From Cunninghamia lanceolata (taxonomy: Eukaryota > Streptophyta > Pinopsida > Cupressales > Cupressaceae): 64,000 nucleotides of DNA. Location: NCBI GenBank assembly GCA_027924645.1, contig BSBN01001149.1:4402001-4466000 (forward strand), in the 5' to 3' direction. Each line of letters starts with the position of its first letter. Position 1 is the first letter of the stretch. Of the stretch, positions 24,433 to 36,689 are shown piece after piece. Below the pieces are notes generated by a model. It searched no databases, had not been told where the DNA came from, and saw only the letters and a program-made list of their open reading frames with translations. A program made the translations under genes and the position numbers.

Positions 24433-26110
24433 TCACACAAAATTATGAGTTAGCATTGCATCTAATGAATTTGAATCAACAAAATAATCTTCAATGTATT
24501 CATGCTTTTCATTTAAATTTACTTGTTGACTTATAGAATACATAAATGCTTCTCTCTTTTCAAAATAAAGAAGATTACCATCAAGATTTGTTTCATTGGG
24601 TGAATCTTCAAGATCCTTCCCTACAATTATATCTATTTCAGTAGTGGTATCTAATTTCTCAAAATCAACATTTTGCTCATGTTCAAACATTGGATTATTA
24701 TGAATTTTAAAATCCATTAGAGAAGAATCATTCAAATCAAACTTATGGTTGCATCATCTCTTTCTTCATTGACAAACTCAATTTTGTAAATTTAAAGCCA
24801 AACAATGAAGAATTAGTTGTCTCTCCCAACCAACATCTATCATATACATCTTGTTCAAGTTTGTGGTTGAGATTGTCCAAATAGATAATTGTGATATCAA
24901 CTTTAAGACAAAGTAGATCAACTTCTTGAGAGTGCGAATTTGGATAATGTATTTCTTCAAAATTCACACTTACATCCAAATGAAATGAAACGATGGCTAT
25001 CAACTCACTAGGTTTTCAATAATCCTGCCACACAGGTACCAACAAATGAACAATACCATTATTTTCAATCATTTCTTGCCTAATGTCAACTTTGTTGATG
25101 TTTTTGGTGATCTCACTATCAGAGTCATCATTAGATTTGGGTCATTAGATTCGGGTGGATTTACTCTTTCACTTTCATGTGGAATAATTGGAATACCAAC
25201 AACATGATCTTGATAAGCATTCATGTTCATTGCCAAAGGGAAAGCATACAAACTTTGTTGATCAACTTGTTGAAGTTGTTGCAACATCCACTTATCTTGG
25301 CTTTGGATAGACAATGAGTAGTTTATCATGATTTGGTTATGACATTTGTTTGAATTCAAGATCATTTGTGGTTGCACATGTTGATTTAGTTGAATATAGC
25401 AAAATGTTGCATCTTCTCCATAAGCCATTTGATTTGGTTGCAACATCAAACTTAAGTGAGGGTAACTACCTATTTGACTTGGTTGCATTCCATACATATC
25501 AATGCTTGATTGATATGGCATTTGATTTTGGTGTGGGTTGTAATAGGTTTGATTTTGCATATCTTGTTGTGTAGAATCATATCCCACGTGGGCTAATGTT
25601 AAATCTCTTTGAGAAGTAGCTTCTATTGTGATTACTGTCAGTGTTTATCTTACAAGTGCAACAAATGAAGGATCCAATCCTCATAAGTAACGATTCAACT
25701 AGTTAATCTAATTTGTCCTATGTAAAATGTTTACATTTCACAATGCCTGATAAAATCTCTGATTAAACTAGGCAATAGACTCATTGGGTTGTCTTCTTAT
25801 GGTTGGAAATTGACTAAAGGCTTCTCATGGATCAACATTTTGCCCAAATTGCATCAAGAAAGCATTTTTCAATTTTACCCATAAACGTATGGAATTTGGT
25901 GGGAGACAAGTGCACCAATGACATTCTGCATCCCAAAATGTATTAACAAACATTTAACAAGCAAAACCCTCATTGTTAATCTAATTCTTGATCATTAAAC
26001 CATTACAAATATTGATGTGCTCAAAAGTATATTGTCCAACATTAAGAGAAAAGATAGGCAACCAATTGCATGCCTTTATAGGGATTTGGTGAAAACCCTT
26101 AGGTACACAT
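24433..26110 (-). pseudogene. Retrotransposon gag pseudogene with Gln/Asn-rich tail
   Basis: From about 26100 downwards the minus strand reads a retrotransposon gag core: IRLWVKLKNAFLMQFGQN, then FSQFPTIRRQPNESIA and FNQRFYQAL. This matches the 'W..L...F...F....Q...ES...F..RF..L' pattern of the retrotrans_gag family. The frame continues into a Gln/Asn/Tyr/Met-rich segment (25587-25069) and, in the same frame, 24735-24433; a shifted frame (25003-24743) bridges the gap. The core is broken by several TGA/TAG stops. The protein would form the capsid of a virus-like particle. No protease or RT is linked to it on this strand. Confidence 0.6.
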
Positions 26111-26413
26111 AAAGAGCTTGCCATCAAGACGGAATTGCCCCTAGTCTTCTCTTATGTAGTTGATGTTAAAATAAATTTTAGCAATCAACTTTCAGCACAT
26201 AGACATTTGCTTATGCATAATTTTGGTTTCCCTTTTTTTTTGTTTTTGAAATTTTATAATTTTTAGACTTTTTGAATTTTATAATATTTTTGTTAGTATT
26301 TTAGGACAATAAATTCCAACAAGGTTGAAGACAAATTTGAACATTCAAAATAACAATTTGTACATTTAAACTATTCTAATATTTTGCTTTGATGGCCCTC
26401 CTAACACCATTTC

Positions 26414-26780
26414 TGTTGATGTGAGTTTTGACACACCAATGTTCATGTGAGCTATGAAGTGCCACATGTTGGAATGACTAAGGTTCCCCTACTTGGAAGA
26501 TGGTTAGCCTCAAGAGTCTTCATTGATTGCTTTCACGAGGCTTACCAAAATCCCTCAATTAGAGAGCACTTTGGTTGGTCTGTTAAAGGGGCTACAATGA
26601 ATATTAGGAATCATGCACGTGAAAAACATGCTTATTTAGTGTAAATGAATTAATATTAACTAGTGTAAATCCTCAATTTCATTTTTAAATGTGTGTTAAG
26701 GGAAAATCAAAGCTATGAATCACAAATAAGCACCTCTCTAATTAATCATGACATTAATGATTATAAGTATTGCTTGGTGC
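26414..26780 (+). mobile_element. LTR-like repeat A, 5' segment
   Basis: Begins TGTTGATGTG and matches the reverse complement of 37690-37888. Shared words: 'gacacaccaa', 'gaagtgccac', 'ggttcccctacttggaag', 'cctcaagagtcttcat', 'accaaaatccct' and 'ggggctacaatgaa'. The remainder of the same LTR-like unit appears at about 29180-30120, so this copy seems to be split by the 26.8-29.2 kb segment. Confidence 0.6.
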
Positions 26781-27167
26781 TATTTTATTTTTCTCTTCTC
26801 TCACTTCGAGGGGAGATGTGACTTAATTGATAAATTTGAGAACCCCACCAATCCCTATAAGGTGACATAGAAGCCGAATGCCCACGTGGATGATGAAATT
26901 CTTAGCTATGAGCAGGATAGGCGACTTGATGGATTTGGAAAGTCTTTTTGGCCACCTCCTGGAATGATGGATTTGAATGACACACACAAATGAACCCCTG
27001 AAGGCATTAATGACTCGAACGCACGCGAAGCGGAGAAGGACAAGCAAGGAAATAGGAGCAAGGATTTAGAAATAATTTTTTTTAATCTCCTTTCTAGATT
27101 GTTCGACCGTCTCTTCCCTTGGCTCTACAACTACATTTTCAGTCTTGAGTTTGGCTGGGCTAGAAAG

Positions 27168-28784
27168 ATGGGGGGTGATAAGGTGAGAACTAAACCCATG
27201 AACTGTGGCAAATTCAGGGAGGATGCACAGGTTTGGAGTAATGCATATGAAGGAGTTACTCTGTTTATCGAATGCTTGAATGGATTTGATGAACATCTGT
27301 CGGCTCAGTTTGCTGCCTCATGGGATAGTAACAAGGTGGTGAAAGTGGGTGGTGTCCAGTTCGAAGTTTTGGAGGACACCATTGCCAAAGCTAGGGGGTT
27401 GCATTGCTCAGGGAACAGATTAAAGAAGCAAACGAGGGTTCAAGACAATGAAGGAATGAAGCTGTTCTTCAGAGAGGGAGAGAAGCAAATAATGCTGCAA
27501 GGAGGTTTCGAAAGGGAAATCCTGGTAAGTCCTTGGAACCGGGTTTTCTTCTTGGTTATGAAATACTTTACATTAGAAGGGAGATATAAGGTTTTCTATC
27601 ACTACAACTTTGCCTTTCTGAATCACTTCCATCAAAAAGTTGAAGTCAACTTTCCCTCCTTCCTTTTATCTAGTCTGGAGGCTTCAGTGATTCAAACTAA
27701 AAAATTCTGCGAAAGTAACCCTATGATCTCAGCTTTGCCTCTGCATCAGGGGCTTATTTTCTGTCTCTACTAGTACCACCTCGCTCTCTGCCCCTCTAAA
27801 CACCCTTCTGCTCGGCTGGTAGATGACAGTTCTACTGATGACCCTGAAGACAAAGTCCCCCTTAGTGTGAGACTTGGAAGACCAGATAATAAAAAAACCT
27901 CTGTGCCCTCATCGCCAAATTCCCCCACTGATATGCCTTTGAGCTCCTCGACCCCTATCCCTAGCCCTCTGATTTCCAAGTGTATTTCCTAGTCTAAGTC
28001 CCTTTCTAGGAGTCGTACTCCGTGGGCCCCTATTCAGGTTGGTGGGGAGGGTTCTCATGGGGGGTCCATAGTGGAAGCGACAAAGGGCCTGTGTAATTTA
28101 AAGAGTAATTCCCTTAAACATGGCAGCAAGAAATACAAAAGGGGGATACCTGAGCCGAACAAGGGTGATGGGAAAACTCACAACAGAAGTGGCGAGAAGA
28201 GTGGGAAGGCTAAGCGGCCAACTCAGGTGATGTTGGATAGAGAGGAGAAGCAGGTTGAAGAGGAGGGTAAGGTGGTGAAGGATAGGGCCATTGGAAAACA
28301 AGGTACTGCTAGGACTCCGAGCATAAGAAGATCCTCCAGACTGGTTGGGGATAAACCCCAATTTGTGAAGATTGTTGACTACTCCTCCAACTCGGAGCAG
28401 GAGGTCTTGGAGAAGACGGTAGAAGCAAAAAATGAGAAGTTTGTCTTGGTTCAGGATCATGAAGGTACCAGCCATTTTGAATCCATGAATAATTCCTACT
28501 ACGACACTTATGATGAAGACACAAAGATTCTGGAGACACAGGACAAAGAGGTTATGAGTGCTAGGATGGAGATGGACAACAAGAGTCTCAAGAAGGAGCT
28601 GACAGAGGTCAAGACTTGACTTACTGCTATGGAGACCAAAGTGAAGGTTTTAATCAATCTGGTGTTGAAGACTTCTCACAGGGTTGCTGCTGCATTTTCA
28701 GTTCTGCATGAGGATTGGGTCAAGGGAGAGGACTCTCTACTAGATAATAAGGAAAATTTGTTTAATTTGCTCAATGAAGACTAG
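27168..28784 (+). pseudogene. Plant transposon-type ORF with coiled-coil C-terminus, three internal stops
   Basis: One frame without any frameshift runs from ATG 27168 to TAG 28782-28784, about 538 codons. It is interrupted by TAG 27771, TAG 27990 and TGA 28617. The N-terminal ~200 residues form a compact domain with VWSNAYEGVTLFIECLNGFD, 'VVKVGGVQFEVLEDTIAKARGL' and SPWNRVFFLVMKYFTLEGRY. A Pro/Ser-rich linker follows, then a Lys/Arg-rich basic region, then an acidic helical tail (MEMDNKSLKKELTEVK...ETKVKVLI). The domain style is that of ORFs found with plant retroelements; I know no assigned function. A start slightly further upstream is possible only with a non-ATG codon. It sits within the split LTR-like repeat A, so it probably arrived as an insertion. 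Confidence 0.5.
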
Positions 28785-29180
28785 AAGAATCTTCTTAGTT
28801 AGCTTTTTCATTAGCTTTTATTTTAAACTCTCGAACTCTAATTTTTGGTTATGCTGTTAAACTACTGTTAGTCCATTGTTCTGTGGCTGTTTGAGGCCCT
28901 GTGCCTATTTTGTTGTTTGTTGGCTTTTGTTATCAGGATTTTCACCCATGTTTGCAGATTAATTTTATAAAAAACAATCATTAAACCCTAATAGGACAAT
29001 GGAGTACAAATGAACATAGAAATCAAAGCATAAAAGGATTTATTTAATTAATTGTCTAGTGGGATAAATGGGACTAGGAATGGGAATTAGGAAAGGGACC
29101 TAGGACAAAATGTCATATGATGTGTCTAGTAATGTGTCGACAAGGAGATGTTGTAAGACACAGACAAATTTAAGTGTCTA
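28785..29180. other. 3' flank of the 27.2-28.8 kb ORF
   Basis: T-rich, UTR-like sequence following the ORF; no further coding signal. Confidence 0.3.
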
Positions 29181-30120
29181 CAAAATGCATTGATGATTTT
29201 CATTCCAACTTGTTCAACTTCTCACAAGTGATCTTCGACATTAATTTGCATTGAAAATGATTAAAATATTTAAAACAACAATATATTTCCTCTAAAATTA
29301 GAATTTGATAACATGGAATTTGGAGAGTCATGCATAAAAAGTTTGTTCCATTTTAAAAGAATTCAATTCTAAAATTTTGGAATAGAAAAAAAGGTATTAA
29401 AACTTGCAAGAGTCATTACCTAGAAATCATATAATCATCTCAAATTTCTACCTTGTGTGATTGAAATTTATCATTAAAACCTACAACTAAACTAATCTAG
29501 CATTGATATAAAAAGGCAAAAAGGAGAGGGGAAAAGGAAAGGATTAAATAGAAAACAAAAAAAATAAATCTGAACCTGTCTCCAATTCTCCTACACATCA
29601 TTTTGCAAATGGACGATTTCAACTCAAAACCATTCTCCATTGAACTCATTACCTCGCAATCCAAACGTGAGATGATGCAATCTTTCAAGGAACAAAAAAG
29701 CATGTGTGTGATTGCTGTTGAATTTTAATGCGCATGAATGTGTTCATGTGACCACACAAACACCTCACCATTAGTAAGGCATCAATGGTTTAAACACATG
29801 TTGAATCCATTAACATTTAACAAATTAAATGCATAGAATAATGTGAAAGGAAATAAATTTAGAGTTTGGACAACACCATTAAAAGTGAAAAACTCATAAA
29901 AATGGAGCAAAATCTAATATGTTGTATTCAAAATGAGTTCCATGGATTTTACAATTCTCAATGGGTTTTGAAATGCTTTACAGTGAATTTCAAGTGAGTA
30001 TATAAAGGCACATTTGGATGTGGAAGATAGACAATCATTCCCTCTAAATGTCACAAAATGACAAAATACCTTGGAATGCGAAGGGCTATTTTGGCTTGAC
30101 ATTCACATTCTATTCCTTCT
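29180..30120 (+). mobile_element. LTR-like repeat A, 3' segment
   Basis: Matches the reverse complement of about 36690-37640. Shared features include 'gcattgatataaaaagg' with the G/A-rich block after it, 'gaatgtgttcatgtgaccac', 'gcatcaatggtttaaa', 'aaaggcacattt.gat' and 'ttcacattctat'. Two microsatellite-like purine blocks are also conserved. The end of the LTR could not be fixed. Confidence 0.55.
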
Positions 30121-31130
30121 TTTAGGTAGACATCTCTATCCTCTAATTTTCCACAACCATTTGAGTCAAGTTCCTTTGATTTGATTTTTAAGTTTTCATC
30201 AACTTTTGCACCTAGTTCATCCCCTGATTATGTTTCCATTTCCATTAAAATACATACTTTTCTTCAGAAAATGTATTTTGATCCTATTTAATGTATTTTG
30301 ATCCTATTTCAACATCAATCTCAACAAGCTTGTCCACCTACTATCATAAGTATCCTATACCAATGATTTTTTCAAGTTGCACTACTTTCCACCCTAAGCA
30401 TGTTTTCCATGTACAAAACATTCCAATTTTTGTGAGGCATACCTGATAAAATTCTCTTATTTGGTCAAGAAAAATGTAGAAGAAAATTATCCATTTCCAT
30501 CTCTACTAATATTTTAGACAAGGTTGCTACATTTTTCGTTTCAATGTCCTCTACTTTCTACTTCAGAATGCGTAATCCTTTTTCGAACAATTGATCAATT
30601 ATCAAATTAGTTGGAACCAAGTACATTTTCTTAAGAATGTTTTGTGATGTCACTTCTTTCCACCTCCACAATTTCTAGGATTTTATTTGGATATTTGTTC
30701 CTAATTTTGGCCTTTTCTCTTCAGCTAACAAAGACTTCAACTTTTCATCACCTTCCAAATGAGAAGACTCCTTTCCCTTCCTTGCATAGCACCACATATA
30801 GAAAAAAGATGTATCTCTTATCCATGAACACTCAACACCATTGAAATTACAAATATTAAATGTTCATAGAAACCTACAAGCTCAGTACACCAATTATCCT
30901 TATTTTCATAAGCTTCTTGCTAGAAAATGAACTGTCACCAATCGAATTTGTGTATTAGTCCCTAACCTTTCTATGTGTGCTAACATCTACTCAATTATCA
31001 TAGTAGGGGTGGGAACAACTGTTAAATCTTATCGTTTCCTTCTCTCACTAAGAGTTTTCAACTTTAGTACAAGGGGTGGTAGAGTCACAAATCTTATGCA
31101 TAAATAAAATTGACTGTGCAAAACATATTG
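30121..31130. other. No gene recognised
   Basis: AT-rich and pyrimidine-rich plus strand. It contains a short direct duplication (tgtattttgatcctattt, near 30269-30308). No coding domain was found. Confidence 0.35.
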
Positions 31131-31138
31131 TCCAGTAC

Positions 31139-31650
31139 CTACACAAGCATCTTGATCACAAACCAATGCAACATTGACCTCCTTAAAATTAGGGCCAAGA
31201 ATTTTCTAATCAAATTAATGTTTGGAATCCCATCCTTCAATGCATTAATGACAACAAGCATCATTCTTTCGCATGTAATCTCTTGTCCCACAACCAATGC
31301 TAAAAGTGAAATAGCACACAAAATTGTCATGTGATACAAGTATTGAGGATTATTAATCATCTCCGGAACCTGTGAAAAAATGTGTATCATGGCCCATTAT
31401 GGGCCAAACTCTTCAACAAGTTGCTTCAAATTGTTGGTTGATTAACTTGATGTAGTTTATTTATGATGTTAGTCTAGACATTTGGAAATTAATCTTTTAG
31501 GAGTGCAAGAAAAATATGTAGTTTTTCAATTATTGCCTCCTTTCCCAAAATAAGTGTCATACCCATGATAATAGAAGCCAAGGCAGAATGCACATGTTGT
31601 GAGGAATTTGTTGATAGGTCCTTCACACAAGGAAGTACATTTTGGATTGC
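31139..31650 (-). pseudogene. PP2A 65-kDa regulatory subunit A fragment (HEAT repeats), internally deleted
   Basis: The minus-strand frame 31647 downwards reads VLPCVKDLSTNSSQHVHSAL, ASIIMGMTLILGKEAIIEKL, FLALLKD, FPNV, TNIINKLHQVNQ. After a deletion and a one-base shift it reads VPEMINNPQYLYHMTILCAI, SLLALVVGQEITCERMM and VVINALKDGIPNI. These match, in order, consecutive HEAT repeats of the plant protein phosphatase 2A scaffold subunit (PP2AA/RCN1 type), which holds the catalytic and B subunits. Roughly the repeats between 'KLDQVNQ' and 'EMINNP' are absent. Stops (TAA, TAG, TGA) and the frameshift make it dead. No intron interrupts the remaining part, consistent with a processed copy, but the copy is too short to be sure. 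Degraded PPR-like sequence adjoins it on the right. Confidence 0.75.
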
Positions 31651-31699
31651 AAACCAAAGATTTGATATTCTACAAAACTTGGTCACCTTTCCACATATC

Positions 31700-31900
31700 T
31701 TCAAGACATTCTTTAAATAGTTTGCATGCCTTGTCTATAGCTCCACATTTTACATTTTTCTTTGGGACATTTTGACAAATAGTTTGGATACCTTATGTTG
31801 GAGACCATAATTCTTTGAGGTGTTTTGTCAAACATGCCACAACCTACTTCTGCTTCACATTACTTTAAGGCATTTTATCAAGCAGGTCATTGCCTTAATG
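31700..31900 (-). pseudogene. Degraded PPR-repeat fragment
   Basis: The minus strand shows KCGAIDKACKLF and, in another frame, MFDKTPQRIMVSN. These are recognisable pieces of the PLS-type PPR repeat that is far better preserved at 44.8-48.2 kb. Frameshifts separate the pieces. Confidence 0.5.
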
Positions 31901-32800
31901 AGAAAATATAATAGTTTATTGTGACCTACACAACATGCCCCTAAATTTTCCAAATTTGGGATTTGTCAGTTTTCATAAGTCCTAATAACTCTTGTATTGC
32001 AAACTTAGTTCTATCCTATTGTAGGAATGTGTCTTTAACTTGGACTTTTTGAGCCATTGTTATGTTAAAAGGGGCTGATAGAGATCTAATGTTTTATCGT
32101 AACATTCAAAGTGCATCAAAGTTAAAAGATAAAGTCACATTTATCTCTTTTTAAAGTTATAAAGTTAACCTTTTGCTAAAACTTGCCAAACTACTACAAA
32201 AGTCAGGGCTTCCAACTCCTTTTTTGTGCAAACTCCCTCAAAATTTTGAAGGCTGGGAGAGTGGTTTCATGCAAATCCATCTTGAAACCCCAAAGCACTT
32301 AGTGGGTGAGCATTAATGTCTCACATGTGGTGAAGTATATACACTATGTCGCTTTGTTTTCCACACCATTCATCTTCTCACACTCTAGTGATCCAACTTC
32401 CTTGCAACCATCAATGCTTCAAATTTTGCATTTTTTCAAACTATTTAAGGTCAATCTTCTATATCAACTAGGTTTTCCCCATATTCTTCTCTTGTTTCTT
32501 TGTTATTTTCATTGACTATACATTTAAGAAATTAGGGTTTTGGTGTTTGAGTCATGACTTTGGTTTATTAGTGAATTTTTCTTGAAATGCTTTCGCAATC
32601 TTTATTGCATTCTTAAATCTTTGTTTGCATTCACATTTTAGTGCTTGTAGCCATTAAATCACATTCAAAACTTTGGTTAGGGCACCTATTTTTTGCACTA
32701 TGAAAACCCTTTTTCTGTACCCTAGTTCTTGGGCGTAAAAGAAAATGCAAGCTCAATTTAAAACTATGTGCATTTAAACCCTTTTTTAATTTTGTGCCTT
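31901..32800. other. No gene recognised
   Basis: AT-rich. Short ORFs only, no domain. Confidence 0.35.
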
Positions 32801-33027
32801 TGAATCCATACTTCCAACTTTGTTTTCAATTTGCAAAATTCTTGTAAAAAAACATATTGGGTCTGAAGAGTGGCATGCAATTCAGAACTCACACATGTTT
32901 TGTAATTTGCAACTTTTTTGCAAACTGCAAGCTGAGTCCAAAGTGTGACATAAAATTTGAATCTCCAATTCACTTTGCAATTTATAATTTTTTTGCAACT
33001 ATGAGCGAGGTCCAAAACCCACTTTGT

Positions 33028-33186
33028 AATTTGTAAACCGCACTTCAACTCTAGTTTGCAATTTGTAAACCACACTTCAACTCCAATTTGCAATTTGAAA
33101 ACTACTCTTCAAATCTAGTTTGCAATTTATAAACTAGACTCAATTTCGGCTTGCAATTTGCAATCCGCACTTCAACTCTACTTAGC
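33028..33186. repeat. 32-bp tandem repeat, about five units
   Basis: Units start at 33028, 33060, 33092, 33124 and 33155, with consensus aatttgtaaaccgcacttca followed by actctagtttgc. Unit four is one base short. More diverged relatives ('aatttgcaa..tt.tgcaaactgcaag') extend the array to about 32810-33420. The minus-strand ORF 32764-33093 is a by-product of this repetition. Confidence 0.8.
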
Positions 33187-33599
33187 AATTTTCACTTCGA
33201 ACCACACTTTACATTTACAATGTAATTTGCAACTTTCTTGAAAAATGCAAGCCAAATCCGAACCCCAATAGACAAAACACATTTCCTTTTTACTTTTCCA
33301 TTTACAAAATGCAATAATCTTGCAAACTGCAAATTGGGCTCGAACTCCAATTTGCACAAAATTGATAAACCACTTGTTTTGATTAGTTTTATTTGTGTAA
33401 ATTGGAAATTTAGTCTAAATTGGCATTTGAACTTATGCATGTGATTTCATAAGGACTTAATAAATGTGAAATTTGGTTTTATGCATTCTTTCTTAGATTT
33501 TAATATCCATGATAATGTGAAAATATTTTTGGTTTCAATTCCACCATCGAAGATCTATTAATAAACCTAGTCAATTGATTGACACCGACCTTGGACATG

Positions 33600-36500
33600 T
33601 TGGGTTATATGAGTTTAATGCTAGAATGAGTGTGGATATAGGGGTAAACCAAAGAATTTAAAATTTGAAATCAAGTGGATTAGTGCAAGCTATAGAATTT
33701 CCAATAACAGTCCAATCTATGAACCTAGTAATGACATGTGCTCAATATTATAATCCTAATTCTTGAGAGATTAGAAATGTATATGGGAATGCAGTATTGT
33801 TGATACAAGCCCAATACATTGAGGAGATATATGGACTTCTTATAAGGAAAGAATATGTTAACATAACTATGGAGTCCTCAAAGAAGTATTATGAGGATCA
33901 TCTGAGTAATTATCTCAAAGTTATAAATAAGAGGTTGCTCATGTGCCAAAACCAACCTCCACTAGGCTACCCAAGAAGCTTTTCAAGAGTGAATTGTGTG
34001 AGTAGGTGAATGATATTATTACGTTGCTAAGCAAGGCTATAGGAAAAGAAATGGAAAGGGATTTGTAGTCTTGGATGTATTAGTTTATTGCCAAGATTCT
34101 AGTAGGAAAATAATTATTTTATTGGGCCAAATTTATTAGGAAAAAAGTACACGATCAATTGTCTTATGTGATCCAAACCAAGAAATTTTACATGACTTTA
34201 TACCTATCTATGCTTTAGCTAGGAGACAACAATTTTCTACACTCCAAATAGTGGGTATCATTAGCCAAGAGCAACAAGTTTACGAATATTATCCCCAACT
34301 CGAGATCAAGGAAAGTGCCAAGTTGTTTGTGAGGGTCAATGATGCATTTATTTTCTATATTATTAGAATGTTGGAAGGAGACTTTGGTAAAAGAATTTAG
34401 GCAAAGGCAATGACAGAAATCAAAAGATGTAGAAATTAGTATATTCAATTTGCTACTTTTACATATATTAGGGTTAGCGATTTTGACAAGGCACCATATA
34501 AGCTTCCTTGATATGTTGGTGATAAGTTGATATTGTTAGACTTGTGCAGGAAACTATAAAAGGTACAAAAAGTTTCTTGGAAAGAAAGATTAAGGGGTTC
34601 TCATTCTTGATTGCAATAAATAAATATTCTTGTATTAAGAGTGCTAAAATTGAAATGGCTCAAGTGAACTTGAAACCTTATGATGCAAGAGCCTTCTTTC
34701 ACCGAAGGTCAAATATAGAAGGGTTGAGACTTGTTTGTAAGCATAAAGAAACATTAGTGGACTTTTGGGTCAGTTTTGAAGATGAACATGAAGTTAGAAA
34801 GATGGGGTATAATTGTCTAAATACATATCAATTGAAAATGTATCAAATTGTGAATGTTCCCAAGGAAGTTAAGGATGATGGGAATGTATCAGATCCCTCT
34901 TATGAAAGGGATCAAACAGCCACCAAACCACTTCCTAGAGTTATTTGGAGTGAAACAATATAAAGATATTGAACAAAGAATGAAGAAAGTGATTAATAAG
35001 AGTAAGGAATGGCTCAACAAAATGAAAATGAAGCTAGGTTCTCCAATTGGGGAATCTTCCCAAAATATCATTGACCAAATAAAAGATGATTATAAAATAA
35101 CCCCATCCCTTAAGTCTCCTCCACCTCGTTCTTCTCCAAGATCTCCACCTATAGGTACTTTCTAGGATATTCATGAAAAAATTCCTCCACAAAGGAAGGT
35201 GCTATCATCTTATGAAAGAACTCCATCTCCTCCCAAGAGAACACTCTCCCTCACACATAAAATTGCTAACTCTCTCTCCTCAAAGGACAAGGAGGTCACT
35301 TATGCCTACCCCTTCATTAGAAAGAATTCCATATCCTCCTCCTAAAACAACAACTCCACCCCCAAGTCCTTCCAAGGGTCAAGATACCAAGCAACCCAAT
35401 AGGATACACAAAACAAGGAAGCTACTCAGGATCAAACATCTATTGTGAGCACACCTCAATGGTTTGACTAGATAATTTAGCATTAGAAGAGTGTGATGAA
35501 GCCCCTAATGGATTATTTTACTCAATTTCCATCCATGATTGTATGACCACCTCCCCCAAAGAGAGTAAGGATTTGGTCCATAATTACTACAGGTCCATAG
35601 GGAACCAAACTAACCCAAATTGTGACCCCTCTAAAGGATGTGCTAGATACAGAGATGCAACCCTCTAACTATATGGTAACTATAGTCTCTTTGTGCAAAA
35701 AATTAATGGGGGAAGGGAAACAAATGGAAAAATCATCCATTGATTTGATCATACATAAGATGAAAAAAGATAGGGCAACCAAGCAAGAGCTGAAAAATAA
35801 TTTTTCTTATCTTACTACTTATATTGAAATTTTCATTGGCCCTTTTGACTCTTCTACTATAGATCATCCTCAATATGTTCTTGGTGTAGAAGGGGTACAT
35901 GTTGCAAATGAATTGAAAAATGTGGTAATGGCCACTAGGACATGGAGCAGTGAATTGCTTGCACTTGGGTACAAAACAACTTAAGGGATGTCAAATGAGT
36001 GTAGTAAATTTGTAAAAGAAGAGGCTATTAAAATGTTAGAGAAAAATGTAGATCAAGAATTAAATGATATTGAGATTGATTACCCATATGAAATGGAGCT
36101 CACCAAAGTGGATTTCAATATTTTGGTTAGTGAAGGAATCTTGGATGGACAAGAACAATAAATTTATAAGAAACTGGTAGAGGCCTATAAGATCAAGAGA
36201 GATATTTTAAGAAGTTGTAAAGATAAATTCCAGTTATCCTATAATATTATGTAGGATGCATTGAAGGAGATTAGTGATTTTGTGAGAAAAATGGATGCAA
36301 TTTGTATAATGAGCAAAATACATTTAACTCTACACAAATCTTGAAATCTTAATTTGATAGCATACTACAAGTAGAGTCGCCAAAAGGGGGAGATTTTGAT
36401 TCTTCCTTTATAACTAGGTTGATGAGAATGTGGATGGCTTGTGAGGCATTTGAGAAAAAGATTGCAGATTATAAGTAGGTACATGAAGAAGTGTTAGATA

Positions 36501-36640
36501 ACTTCATTCAAGCCAATGCTCATTCCATTCATTATGATGGTCCTAATACTGGTCTAGTAAAGGCAGTGGTGAATAAATTATAGCTTTATAAGAAAAAATA
36601 GTTTCAAACAAATGATGAAGCAAATTAAGAATGTGCATTA
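33600..36640 (+). pseudogene. Decayed long ORF region, plant retroelement-type, function unknown
   Basis: A chain of plus-strand fragments in changing frames: 33600-34009 (EFNARMSVDIG, AQYIEEIYGLLIRKEYVNIT, then a Lys/Tyr-rich part), 34544-34963 (KIEMAQVNLKPYDARAFF, VCKHKETLVDFWVSFEDEHE), 34975-35165 (basic then Pro/Ser-rich), 35173-35448 (Pro-rich), 35622-35984 and on to 36640 with many stops. The opening resembles the N-terminal part of gag-like or accessory ORFs of plant LTR elements ('...Q..YIEE.YGL....YV.I...S...Y'), but no protease, RT or transposase motif was found. Many frameshifts and stops mean it is old. The family is not recognised. Confidence 0.4.
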
Positions 36641-36689
36641 GTCATGTGACGTGCATTTACATGTCAAATTTTCACGATAATATAATGTA

